Source of the DNA: Hemileia vastatrix
Taxonomy: Eukaryota > Basidiomycota > Pucciniomycetes > Pucciniales > Zaghouaniaceae
Length of the DNA: 64,000 nucleotides
Assembly: GCA_030280995.1 (NCBI GenBank)
Contig: JASXTE010000013.1
Coordinates: 8,897,001 to 8,961,000 of the forward strand
Reading direction: 5' to 3'
Both the position numbers and the translations under genes were made by a program. The notes beneath the pieces were generated by a model. The model did no database searches, was not told the origin of the DNA, and worked only from the letters and a program-made list of their open reading frames with translations. Of the stretch, positions 1-10,700 are shown one piece after another. Within the stretch, counting starts at the first letter, position 1. Each line of letters starts with the position of its first letter.

Positions 1-2705
1 ATGGTACCCTTTATTTCCATCTAGGCAACTTATATATTTAGCACCTTTAAGGGTAGCATGTATAGAGGCAATCCTTGGCAAGGGATAAATATCATCTACT
101 GTAAATGTATTTAATGCTCTATAATCACCGCACAGTCTTGCTTTATCTTGTTCATAAGAAATCAGCACTGGTGATATTACACAATATTTTGGTGTAGTTT
201 CAACCTTCTCAAGAAATAACATCTTAATATTATCCTCTATGTCTTTCCTCTTCATTGGTGAAGCAGGGTATGGTTTCTTTTTAAGACTAGCAGGAATATT
301 ATCCATATCACAGGTTAAACTAATTTTCATTTCATGTTCTTTTACAAGGCCAAGTTCATTTGTACCATGTGCAAAAGCCATTGGAAAAGCTTTAATTAAT
401 TCCAAAATATTATCTTTCTCAGTTTCACTTATCTGAGTGCCAAATGATGCTTTTGAAATTTCTGTTTCCAGAAGTTCCAACTCATTGGATTCTCTTCCTT
501 TAGACGTGGAATTTGTTACTGACTCAATGTGTAAGACTGTGTTAAAAGAATTTATTTTAAATTTCCTTTTACCATTCATGCCAATTGTAAAATTGTTATT
601 AGCAGGGTCTAATTTTACACCAAATTTTGTCAGAATATCATTTCCAATGATAAAACAGTTACTACAATTTGTATTATCCATTACTACAAAGTCACAAGTT
701 ACCCTTACATAACCATGTTGGTGTTTAAAGAAAACAGCAGCTTTGTATTTACCAATGGGGTGTAGTACTGATCCAAAACCTCTCCAATTTTTATTCTGAA
801 GTGGTTCAAGCTTAAACTTATATTCACTATCAATTTTCTGTAATGTATTAGTGGAAACAACTGAACCAGCAGCTTCTGTGTCCAATACTATATTAACATT
901 TTCACCAGAAATGATAGCTGGAACCGTGATAGGTGTCATTCTAAAGTTATCAGCTTGTATATCCTTAATGATTTCAGCATCCTCAAAATTCATTAAAGAT
1001 TCATTTGAGTCCATATTTAATATTGGATTTTCAAAGATGGACAAATCATCTTCCAACATACAGACTTCATTTTCATCACTATATGAGATATTGCTGTCAT
1101 AATCACTTGATTCTTTACTTTTTTCAGTTTCAGTTTCAGATTCACGTTGATTTTCAACAATATTTATGTTTTTCTCACATTTGTGACCTTTGACCCAAGG
1201 TTTGTTACACTTATAACAAGTATTTGTTTCATACTTTTTAGGTACTACAGGTGCAGTAGGTTTTTTCTGCTTCTCCTGAAGTGTTTTTGAATTCTGAGTT
1301 TTTACAGGTTCAACATTTTGCTTATAAGTGGAATACCTTGATTCATACTTATGGTTTAATAATATTTCATTGCAAATATTAATAAAGTCAGAATATTCAG
1401 TAACATTTAATGTTCTAGCTACAACAATGTCTCTGACAGATATAGGTAATTTGTATATTATCTTATCTTTCCATAAGTTAAAATTCATATGAGGCTCAAT
1501 GGCTTTTAATATTTTGTTTAAATTCATTAAAAATACCATAGGTTTGTCACCATTCAACGGATTATACCTAGTCTTCTCATACAGTCTCTGCTGAGTAAGC
1601 CTGAATTTAGAACCTCCAAATTGTTTTTCAATAAGTTGTTTCCATTCAGCCCAAGAGTAGTCTCTACCCTCACTTAAGACAGCTTCAAACCATAATAAAG
1701 CAACATCCTTAAATAAAGAAATTAATTTTGATGTTATCTCTTCATCTGGTAACTTATATGAGAATTTCAAGTTGTCAATTCTTTGAATAAAATGTTGCTA
1801 ATAAGAGCTGGCTTCCCCATCATAAGTTGGGTACTGATCTATTTTAGGCCAGTTCTTCTGATTGGATTTTATCTCACTAATCTTAGGTAAATTCAACAAC
1901 TCATTCACTTTTGATAAGTGGTCTTGTATTTCTTCCTGCACGTATTTGTGACTTACATTTTCAGATTTGACACTACCACCAGATGGTTTTAATTGTGGTG
2001 GTACAGGGAAGGAATGAGATTCACTTTTGCCAATGAAAGGATTATTATTATATTGATTATACTTATGATTATCCTGGTTCATCAGTAGATTGGCAGTTTC
2101 AAACTCAACTTTAGTTAATCTTTGTAGCAGCTCAGAGACACTTTGATTTGTGTGTGCAAAAGATAACTTTTTTCTTGATTCAGTTTTTAATAAATGTGTT
2201 TCATATAATTTTTCTAACTCACAAAATTTGTTTGAAAGGTCATTATATTTAATACTCAATGAATCATATTTAAGAGTTAGAGACAAATGTTCTTTCTCTA
2301 ATTCTTTATTATGTGTTGCTAATTGAGAAATGTTCAATGTCAAGGATGAAATTGTATCACTAGTGAGCTTAACTGTCTGTTCCTCACAATCAGTCATTCT
2401 ATTCCACAATGCTGAAACAATTCTATGGACAGTTGGATTATTGTTAAAATATTCCATGTCCTCCTTTTCAATTCTCTCACTCTACTGTGAACTTCTCATC
2501 TCACTAGTAGGTGGTTGCAACTGAGGATTAACTGTATTATCATTGTATATAGTACTGTTATTATGGACAAAAGACAAGTCAGGTGTATCTACTCTAAAAC
2601 CTAAATTTCTTAAATCCTCCTCTATTTTTTGTACAGATTTAACATCAATAGAATTACCTATATTGTAATTATCAGTATTATGTCTAATCTGAGAGGGTAA
2701 GTTAC

Positions 2706-3252
2706 TTACCAAGGGATGGTTGCCAGTCCTGATTTTTGGCGCTTTTTTCCCTTGTAAGGGTGAGCTGAGGAAGTCAGATGAGGGGGCGGATCCCTGTTGC
2801 AACTGTGGCTTGTCCACTGTTGGTGAAACCAGTCCCATTTCCATTTGTCTACCAGGATTTTCTCCTGGGAGTGAGTGGACCCTCCTTGGGTAGGGGGTTG
2901 CTGATTTGATTGACTGGGCTGGCCTCCCTTTAATTCTGCCATTGCCTGATTCATCTGCTGAAATCCTACCTTGCAATTGTTTTGCAACTGCTCTACCTCT
3001 TTGAACATGAGAGATGTTGATTCCTCTAGCTTCAGAACCTGTTTGGCCAGGTGGGACAGTTGATCCTGAAGAGGAGGAGACATCTTTTTGATAGTTATCT
3101 TTTTTAAGAGGGCGTCCTTTTCCTCTATACTCATGCTTTCTGGCTGGGGGTACTGTTGTCCCTCCATGGTGATGTCCTGGAAAGTTTTTATTAGCTTTAG
3201 ACCTGGTATTATAAGCAGGCTGTTCACTTACACTATCCTGGGGAGCACTCAT
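2706..3252 (-). CDS. Spliced N-terminal Gag protein of A in the overlapping frame
   Basis: Exon 1 (3232-3252) encodes MSAPQDS. An intron-like 55 nt (3177-3231; GTAAGT donor, GCTAAT branch, TTTCCAG acceptor) follows, and exon 2 (2706-3176) continues in the +1 frame to a Trp-TAA stop. The spliced product is about 163 residues: a short acidic head, a KKM motif, a predicted coiled coil (DQLSHLAKQVLKLEES and onward), a Gln/Pro-rich linker, the Trp-rich block KWKWDWFHQQW, and a basic HPYKGKKRQK tail. The same order occurs in elements D and E, which are much more diverged, so this frame looks selected. It is open throughout in A, whereas B has one TAG in it. Function is unknown; a Gag or accessory RNA-binding role is inference only. 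The splice has not been shown experimentally. Confidence 0.6.
3177..3231 (-). other. Predicted 55-nt gag intron in A
   Basis: Reading the minus strand, the segment begins GTAAGT, has GCTAATAA about 15 nt before the end, and finishes TTTCCAG. Length 55 is 1 mod 3, so removal shifts the reading frame. Element B has the same intron at 7251-7305. Confidence 0.6.
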
Positions 3253-3761
3253 ATTGTTCAGAATAACAATATTTTACGTCTACAAAAGGAAAAAACTCTG
3301 TGGAATTAGTAGACAAATAATATTAGCAATTATATTACTAATAAAAAGCAATGGAGCTTACCCTGAATTTATATCTTTATTTATTTAAATAAATTATAAG
3401 AAAAATTCAAAAAAATCTGTTAAAAATATAATAATAAGTTTAAATAGACCTCTATAAGGGTGAATATTTAGCTTACCAAGCTTTAGCCAAATACCAATTT
3501 TATTGGGTGTTATATTGGTGTCCAAATACCAAGTGAAATTGGGTTTATATTGGGTACAGTTACTACTGTAAATATCTAATTTTTATGATAAAAATTAGTA
3601 CAATTATTATAAGGGTTCTTTTCCGCAATCAATGAGTTATGATGACCCACTAATATGCAGAAGACCCAAATATTTGGTTAATTTTGAGTTGTACTAAGGT
3701 AAAAATCACGTCCCAAGGCTTATACTAAATAATAAGTAAAATATAAGGAAAGACCCCCAAT

Positions 3762-4938
3762 TGTCAGTATAGTCTAGTATATAAGTATGATATAATGGTG
3801 TTATTTTATGGTCCTACTACTTATTAATAAATGATTTAGTGATTAAACCTCAGGGGAAGACTAATAAAATAGTTATACTCAAATAAAACTCACAATACTT
3901 GGATTTAAATGCGTGCTAGTGGTGGAAAATAGAAGAATAAAATATAGTTATAGCTTTTATAAAGATAATATCAATTTATAAGGGCTTTATAATATATTTC
4001 TGAATACTAATAATTGTATTGTAGTGTTTTTTTGAAGTGTAGTAATTGAATGATGATAATAAACCGTCAAAATCCCTTCTTACTTATACCCAAATCCACT
4101 GGAGTGCACAGACCTTCAATCCAGATGATGTCACTGCTATCCCCGGCAATTACAGCACTGTGACGGCCCATCAGCTCCCCATGGCGTCCACTTCAAGCAG
4201 TTTCAACACCCAGACCTCAAGTAAGGACCCTCCATCACTATTAATAATAACACAGAGTCATACCATAAATAGAAAACCCAGATAAAAGCGGATACCATAA
4301 AGAAACAGGTAAAATAAATGATCAAAAAGAGATTTAATGAAACTAAAAGAATATAAAGGAAACAAATAAAATGTCCAAGCCCCCAATAACATCCCCAAGA
4401 ATCCACATTAACCCAAAAACATCTTTCCAACCCATAAATCCGTGAATAACCATCCAAGGAAGTAATTTTAGTTGTCCAAACTGGGTGTATGTGCCTGATA
4501 TAGGTGTCTATGCTTCTGTAGGCGTTGTGAGTCCACTGATTTCGTCCATATGACCTAAAATAAGCAGAAAAACAAATTTTATAGGCTATTAAGGGGCTAA
4601 AACCCACTTATATACCTAAATATACATAATATACTGCATATTTCACTGAATATGAGATTTATGTATACATATAAGCTTATGTATGTCAATAATTACTTCA
4701 TATCACTTAAGATAAGTATATTATGACTCCATTAAAACCTTAATAAGTATTATTAGGCCATGGATAAGCTATTTAAACTATTATAAATTATATAATAGAA
4801 TAATAATTATATATATATATAATAAAATAATATATATTATTATTTTAACCTTATTTTTAAGATATAAGCTTAATCTAGTTAAGGTTATCTTATTTTAAGC
4901 ATAAGAAATACTCAGTCCTAAGGATATTTAGGCTGACA
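3762..4938 (-). repeat. 5' LTR of chromovirus A
   Basis: 1177-bp LTR bounded by TGTCAG and CTGACA, the same length as B's 5' LTR and nearly identical to it in reverse. It contains a 134-codon ORF (4203-4607, minus) and a 79-codon ORF on the other strand (4046-4285), both also present in the two LTRs of B. Confidence 0.95.
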
Positions 4939-5243
4939 TCTTTGGTCTTCGGAACTACCCAAAATTTAGTTTTTGTAAATCGTTTTTCGATTTCCGCATT
5001 CTTCGTCAACGCATCGCACGCCACTCGCCGCCAACGGCAAAACTCGCATTTCTGGTGAGGGCCTCGAGTTGCCGTACTTTCGACACAGAAATATTCCATG
5101 CTCTCACAAGACGTGCAAGTCTGTGAAAACTGTCGTGTTATTATTTCCCCATCCGCTTTAGGGTGTGGAGGCGTGGGTGTGGGAGTAGGGCAGTTCATTA
5201 TAAAATAAATAATTAAGAGGTGAGGGAAAAAAGTATTAGACAA
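4939..5243 (-). pseudogene. Host-like Cys-rich protein fragment, 3' end replaced by element A
   Basis: An ORF starting at 5243 (or at the internal Met of MNCPTPTPTPP) encodes about 100 residues of non-retroelement character: a Pro/Thr-rich stretch, then CTSC, CESMEYFC and KCEFCRWRRVACD. The Cys pairs and basic residues resemble the small Cys-rich cluster proteins common in fungi, possibly zinc-binding. The flanking base composition is richer in G+C than the surrounding elements, which fits ancient host DNA. The frame runs into the LTR of A at 4938 and ends there at 4890, so the native C-terminus is missing or lies beyond the window. It may equally be an untranslated open stretch. No specific function can be assigned. 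Confidence 0.35.
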
Positions 5244-5307
5244 GGGAAATTAGTGTGGGAAGATGGCTCAAGCTCAACGGAGTTCGCGTTTTTTATACCC
5301 GGGCATC

Positions 5308-5541
5308 TGTCAAGCGCCACGTGACACTTGAGGCGAAATTAACTCAATAAATCAATAATATCGAGTCCTAAATCTATACTCGAAGCGCAGAAAGAAATTC
5401 TCCATAGCAACTGCGATTTTCCTTTGTGTACTTACTATTTAACTGCGCTAGCCTAAACTCTAAATCTAAATTAGTCAATCTCCCAATAGGGTACCTTAGT
5501 CCTTTTCAATAAGCGACGCACAGCGCTAGGATCAACGAAAT
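5308..5541 (+). repeat. C-family LTR, left part (split by element B)
   Basis: Begins TGTCAAGCGCCACGTGACAC and matches the start of the C element's 5' LTR at 56084. It stops at the B target duplication GAAAT (5537-5541) and resumes at 14385-14923. The bases before it (GCATC) do not match those after its right end (CCTCT), so no target duplication flanks it. Confidence 0.85.
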
Positions 5542-6718
5542 TGTCAGCCTAAATATCCTTAGGACTGAGTATTTCTTATGCTTAAAATAAGATAACCTTA
5601 AGTAGATTAAGCTTATATCTTAAAAATAAGGTTAAAATAATAATATATATTATTTTATTATATATATATATAATTATTATTCTATTATATAATTTATAAT
5701 AGTTTAAATAGCTTATCCATGGCCTAATAATACTTATTAAGGTTTTAATGGAGTCATAATATACTTATCTTAAGTGATATGAAGTAATTATTGACATACA
5801 TAAGCTTATATGTATACATAAATCTCATATTCAGTGAAATATGCAGTATATTATGTATATTTAGGTATATAAGTGGGTTTTAGCCCCTTAATAGCCTATA
5901 AAATTTGTTGTTCTGCTTATTTTAGGTCATATGGACGAAATCAGTGGACTCACAACGCCTACAGAAGCATAGACACCTATATCAGGCACATACACCCAGT
6001 TTGGACAACTAAAATTACTTCCTTGGATGGTTATTCACGGATTTATGGGTTGGAAAGATGTTTTTGGGTTAACGTGGATTCTTGGGGATGTTATTGGGGG
6101 CTTGGAAATTTTATTTGTTTCCTTTATATGCTTTTAGTTTCATTAAATCTCTTTTTGATCATTTATTTTACCTGTTTCTTTATGGTATCCGCTTTTATCT
6201 GGGTTTTCTATTTATGGTATGACTCTGTGTTATTATTAATAGTGATGGAGGGTCCTTACTGGAGGTCTGGGTGTTGAAACTGCTTGAAGTGGAAGCCATG
6301 GGGAGGTGATGGGCCCTCACAGTGCTGTAATTGCCGGGGATAGCAGTGACATCATCTGGATTGAAGGTCTGTGCACTCCAGTGGATTTGGGTATAAGTAA
6401 GGAGGGATTTTGACGGTTTATTATCATCATTCAATTACTACACTACAAAAAAACACTACAATACAATTATTAGTATTCAGAAATATATTATAAATCCCTT
6501 ATAAATTGATATTATCTTTATAAAAGCTATAACTATATTTTATCCTTCTATTTTCCACCACTAGCACGCATTTAAATCCAAGTATTGTGAGTTTTATTTG
6601 AGTATAACTATTCTATTAGTCTTCCCCTGAGGTTTAATCACTAAATCATTTATTAATAAGTAGTAGGACCATAAAATAACACTATTATATCATACTTATA
6701 TACTAGACTATACTGACA
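5542..6718 (+). repeat. 5' LTR of chromovirus B
   Basis: 1177 bp, TGTCAG to CTGACA. Contains the 134-codon ORF at 5873-6277 (plus) and a 79-codon ORF at 6195-6434 (minus), shared with the other LTRs of this family. AT-rich U3 with a run of alternating TA at about 5660-5680. Confidence 0.96.
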
Positions 6719-7229
6719 ATTGGGGGTCTTTCCTTATATTTTACTTATTATTTAGTATAAGCCTTGGGACGTTATTTTTACCTTAGTACAACTCAAAATT
6801 AACCAAATATTTGGGTCTTCTGCATATTAGTGGGTCATCATAACTCATTGATTGCGGAAAAGAACCCTTATAATAATTGTACTAATTTTTTATCATAAAA
6901 ATTAGATATTTACAGTAGTAACTGTACCCAATATAAACCCAATTTCACTTGGTATTTGGACACCAATATAACACCCAATAAAATTGGTATTTGGCTAAAG
7001 CTTGGTAAGCTAATTATTCACCCTTATAGAGGTCTATTTAAACTTATTATTATATTTTTAACAGATTTTTTCGAATTTTTCTTATATTTTATTTAAATAA
7101 ATAAAGATATAAATTCAGGGTAAGCTCCATTGCTTTTTTATTAGTAATATAATTGCTAATATTATTTGTCTACTAATTCCACAGAGTTTTTTCCTTTTGT
7201 AGACGTAAAATATTGTTATTCTGAACAAT
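6719..7229 (+). promoter_or_regulatory. Leader of B: primer-binding region and likely 5'UTR intron
   Basis: Immediately after the LTR comes ATTGGGGGTCTTTCC. Elements D and E have a related sequence in the same place (TTGAGGGCTTTCC), so it is the likely primer-binding site, although I cannot name the tRNA. Further on, 7120-7184 has the form of a fungal intron: GTAAGC donor, CTACTAATT branch and CCACAG acceptor, 65 nt. A second donor-like GGTAAGC is at 7004-7010. No ORF precedes the gag ATG at 7230. Confidence 0.55.
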
Positions 7230-7776
7230 ATGAAGGCTCCCTAGGATAGTGTAAGTGAACAGCCTGCTTATAATACCAGGTCTAAAGCTAATAAAAACTT
7301 TCCAGGACATCACCATGGAGGGACAACAGTACCCCCAGCCAGAAAGCATGAGTATAGAGGAAAAGGACGCCCTCTTAAAAAAGATAACTATCAAATAGGC
7401 GTCTCCTCCTCTTCAGGATCAACTGTCCCACCTGGCCAAACAGGTTCTGAAGCTAGAGGAATCAAAATCTCTCATGTTCAAAGAGGTAGAGCAGTTGCAA
7501 AACAATTGCAAGGTAGGATTTCAGCAGATGAATCAGGCAATGGCAGAATTAAAGGGAGGCCAGCCCAGTCAATCAAATCAGCAACCCCCTACCCAAGGAG
7601 GGTCCACTCACTCCCAGGAGAAAATCCTGGTAGACAAATGGAAATGGGACTGGTTTCACCAACAGTGGACAAGCCACAGTTGCAACAGGGATCCGCCCCC
7701 TCATCTGACTTCCTCAGCTCACCCTTACAAGGGAAAAAAGCGCCAAAAATCAGGACTGGCAACCATCCCTTGGTAA
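7230..7776 (+). CDS. Spliced N-terminal Gag frame of B (interrupted by TAG)
   Basis: Exon 1 7230-7250, intron 7251-7305, exon 2 7306-7776, parallel to the protein at 2706-3252 in A. Exon 2 enters the +1 frame at DITMEG and ends with the Trp-rich block and the basic tail at Trp-TAA. Two defects: the shared TAG at codon 5, and a TAG at about 7396 where A reads AAG (KKM motif). Downstream of that it is open from about 7399, including the 100 codons from 7474. The TAA is embedded in GGTAAGTAA (7772-7780), a strong donor sequence, so a further splice may remove the stop. In this copy a slippery-type A AAA AAG lies at 7734-7740 in this frame and could allow a -1 shift into the Gag-Pol frame; untested. 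Confidence 0.5.
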
Positions 7777-10700
7777 GTAACTTACCCTCTCAGATTAGAC
7801 ATAATACTGATAATTACAATATAGGTAATTCTATTGATTTTAAATCTGTACAAAAAATAGAGGAGGATTTAAGAAATTTAGGTTTTAGAGTAGATACACC
7901 TGACTTGTCTTTTGTCCATAATAACAGTACTATATACAATGATAATACAGTTAATCCTCAGTTGCAACCACCTACTAGTGAGATGAGAAGTTCACAGGAG
8001 AGTGAGAGAATTGAAAAGGAGGACATGGAATATTTTAACAATAATCCAACTGTCCATAGAATTGTTTCAGCATTGTGGAATAGAATGACTGATTGTGAGG
8101 AACAGACAGTTAAGCTCACTAGTGATACAATTTCATCCTTGACATTGAACATTTCTCAATTAGCAACTCATAATAAAGAATTAGAGAAAGAACATTTGTC
8201 TCTAACTCTTAAATATGATTCATTGAGTATTAAATATAATGACCTTTCAAACAAATTTTGTGAGTTAGAAAAATTATATGAAACACATTTATTAAAAACT
8301 GAATCAAGAACAAAGTTATCTTTTGCACACACAAATCAAAGTGTCTCTGAGCTGCTACAAAGATTAACTAAAGTTGAGATTGAAACTGCCAATCTACTGA
8401 TGAACCAGGATAATCATAAGTATAATCAATATAATAATAATCCTTTCATTGGCAAAAGTGACTCTCATTCCTTCCCTGTACCACCACAATTAAAACCATC
8501 TGGTGGTAGTGTCAAATCTGAAAATGTAAGTCACAAATACGTGCAGGAAGAAATACAAGACCATTTATCAAAAGTGAATGAGTTGTTGAATTTACCTAAG
8601 ACTAGTGAGATAAAATCCAATCAAAAGAACTGGCCTAAGATAGATCAGTACCCAACTTATGATGGGGAAGCCAGCTCTGATTGGCAACATTTTATTCAAA
8701 GAATTGACAACTTGAAATTCTCATATAAGTTACCAGATGAAGAGATAACATCAAAATTAATTTCTTTATTTAAGGATGTTGCTTTATTATGGTTTGAAGC
8801 TGTCTTAAGTGAGGGTAGAGACTACTCTTGGGCTGAATGGAAACAACTTATTGAAAAACAATTTGGAGGTTCTAAATTCAGGCTTACTCAGCAAAGACTG
8901 TATGAGAAGACTAGGTATAATCCGTTGAATGGTGACAAACCTATGGTATTTTTAATGAATTTAAACAAAATATTAAAAGCCATTGAGCCTCATATGGATT
9001 TTAACTTATGGAAAGATAAGATAATATACAAATTACCTATATCTGTCAGAGACATTGTTGTAGCTAGAACATTGAATGTTACTGAATATTCTGACTTTAT
9101 TAATATTTGCAATGAAATATTATTAAACCATAAGTATGAATCAAGGTATTCCACTTATAAGCAAAATGTTGAACCTGTAAAAACTCAGAATTCAAAAACA
9201 CTTCAGGAGAAGCAGAAAAAACCTACTGCACCTGTAGTACCTAAAAAGTATGAAACAAATACTTGTTATAAGTGTAACAAACCTTGGGTAAAAGGTCACA
9301 AATGTGAGAAAAACATAAATATTGTTGAAAATCAACGTGAATCTGAAACTGAAACTGAAAAAAGTAAAGAATCAAGTGATTATGACAGCAATATCTCATA
9401 TAGTGATGAAAATGAAGTCTGTATGTTGGAAGATGATTTGTCCATCTTTGAAAATCCAATATTAAATATGGACTCAAATGAATCTTTAATGAATTTTGAG
9501 GATGCTGAAATCATTAAGGATATACAAGCTGATAACTTTAGAATGACACCTATCACGGTTCCAGCTATCATTTCTGGTGAAAATGTTAATATAGTATTGG
9601 ACACAGGAGCTGCTGGTTCAGTTGTTTCCACTAATACATTACAGAAAATTGATAGTGAATATAAGTTTAAGCTTGAACCACTTCAGAATAAAAATTGGAG
9701 AGGTTTTGGATCAGTACTACACCCCATTGGTAAATACAAAGCTGCTGTTTTCTTTAAACACCAACATGGTTATGTAAGGGTAACTTGTGACTTTGTAGTA
9801 ATGGATAATACAAATTGTAGTAACTGTTTTATCATTGGAAATGATATTCTGACAAAATTTGGTGTAAAATTAGACCCTGCTAATAACAATTTTACAATTG
9901 GCATGAATGGTAAAAGGAAATTTAAAATAAATTCTTTTAACACAGTCTTACACATTGAGTCAGTAACAAATTCCACGTCTAAAGGAAGAGAATCCAATGA
10001 GTTGGAACTTCTGGAAACAGAAATTTCAAAAGCATCATTTGGCACTCAGATAAGTGAAACTGAGAAAGATAATATTTTGGAATTAATTAAAGCTTTTCCA
10101 ATGGCTTTTGCACATGGTACAAATGAACTTGGCCTTGTAAAAGAACATGAAATGAAAATTAGTTTAACCTGTGATATGGATAATATTCCTGCTAGTCTTA
10201 AAAAGAAACCATACCCTGCTTCACCAATGAAGAGGAAAGACATAGAGGATAATATTAAGATGTTATTTCTTGAGAAGGTTGAAACTACACCAAAATATTG
10301 TGTAATATCACCAGTGCTGATTTCTTATGAACAAGATAAAGCAAGACTGTGCGGTGATTATAGAGCATTAAATACATTTACAGTAGATGATATTTATCCC
10401 TTGCCAAGGATTGCCTCTATACATGCTACCCTTAAAGGTGCTAAATATATAAGTTGCCTAGATGGAAATAAAGGGTACCATCAAATTGCTGTTGAAAAGA
10501 ATTCACAGAACTTTTTGTTGATAACAACACACATGGGAATTTATAAGTATGTCAGAATGCCATTTGGACCAAAGAATGCTCCATCAGTATTTCAAAAGTT
10601 AATGGATATAACATTCCATAATGAAATGATTGAGGGATGGTTAATGGTATACATTGATGACATCATAGTGTTCTCTAAAACTTTTGATGAACACTTAATC

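Larger units (their letters stand above)
1..3252 (-). pseudogene. Gag-Pol of chromovirus A, partial, with two nonsense codons
   Basis: Polyprotein frame starting at the ATG at 3250-3252 and running off the window in the reverse transcriptase domain. By alignment with the copy in B it covers the N-terminal Gag region, coiled-coil and capsid region, zinc knuckle (C-X2-C-X7-H-X-C, near 1190-1215), aspartic protease and the first part of RT. Two stops interrupt it: GAG to TAG at about 2482-2484, and TGG to TAG at about 1798-1800 next to a GAT to TAT change. B is open at both places. Upstream of each stop the frame is long and open: 256 codons from the ATG, then 219. Unlike B, the fifth codon is still CAG. 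The element is therefore probably dead for Gag-Pol but preserves a better N-terminus than B. Confidence 0.85.
1..4938 (-). mobile_element. Chromovirus A (Ty3/Gypsy), 5' part, cut by window edge
   Basis: Minus-strand LTR retrotransposon whose 5' LTR lies at 3762-4938 and whose internal region runs left to base 1, inside the reverse transcriptase domain. It is almost identical to bases 5542-10481 of element B on the opposite strand, so both belong to one family. The 3' half and 3' LTR lie outside the window, so its target duplication cannot be checked. The five bases after the 5' LTR (4939-4943) read TCTTT. The insertion falls in the C-terminal part of a host-like ORF at 4939-5243. Confidence 0.93.

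Noticed and set aside
9241..10243. Series of minus-strand ORFs opposite B gag-pol, repeated in A at 239-1193
   Set aside because: They recur only because A and B are near-identical; none has its own motifs and all are antisense to protease and RT.
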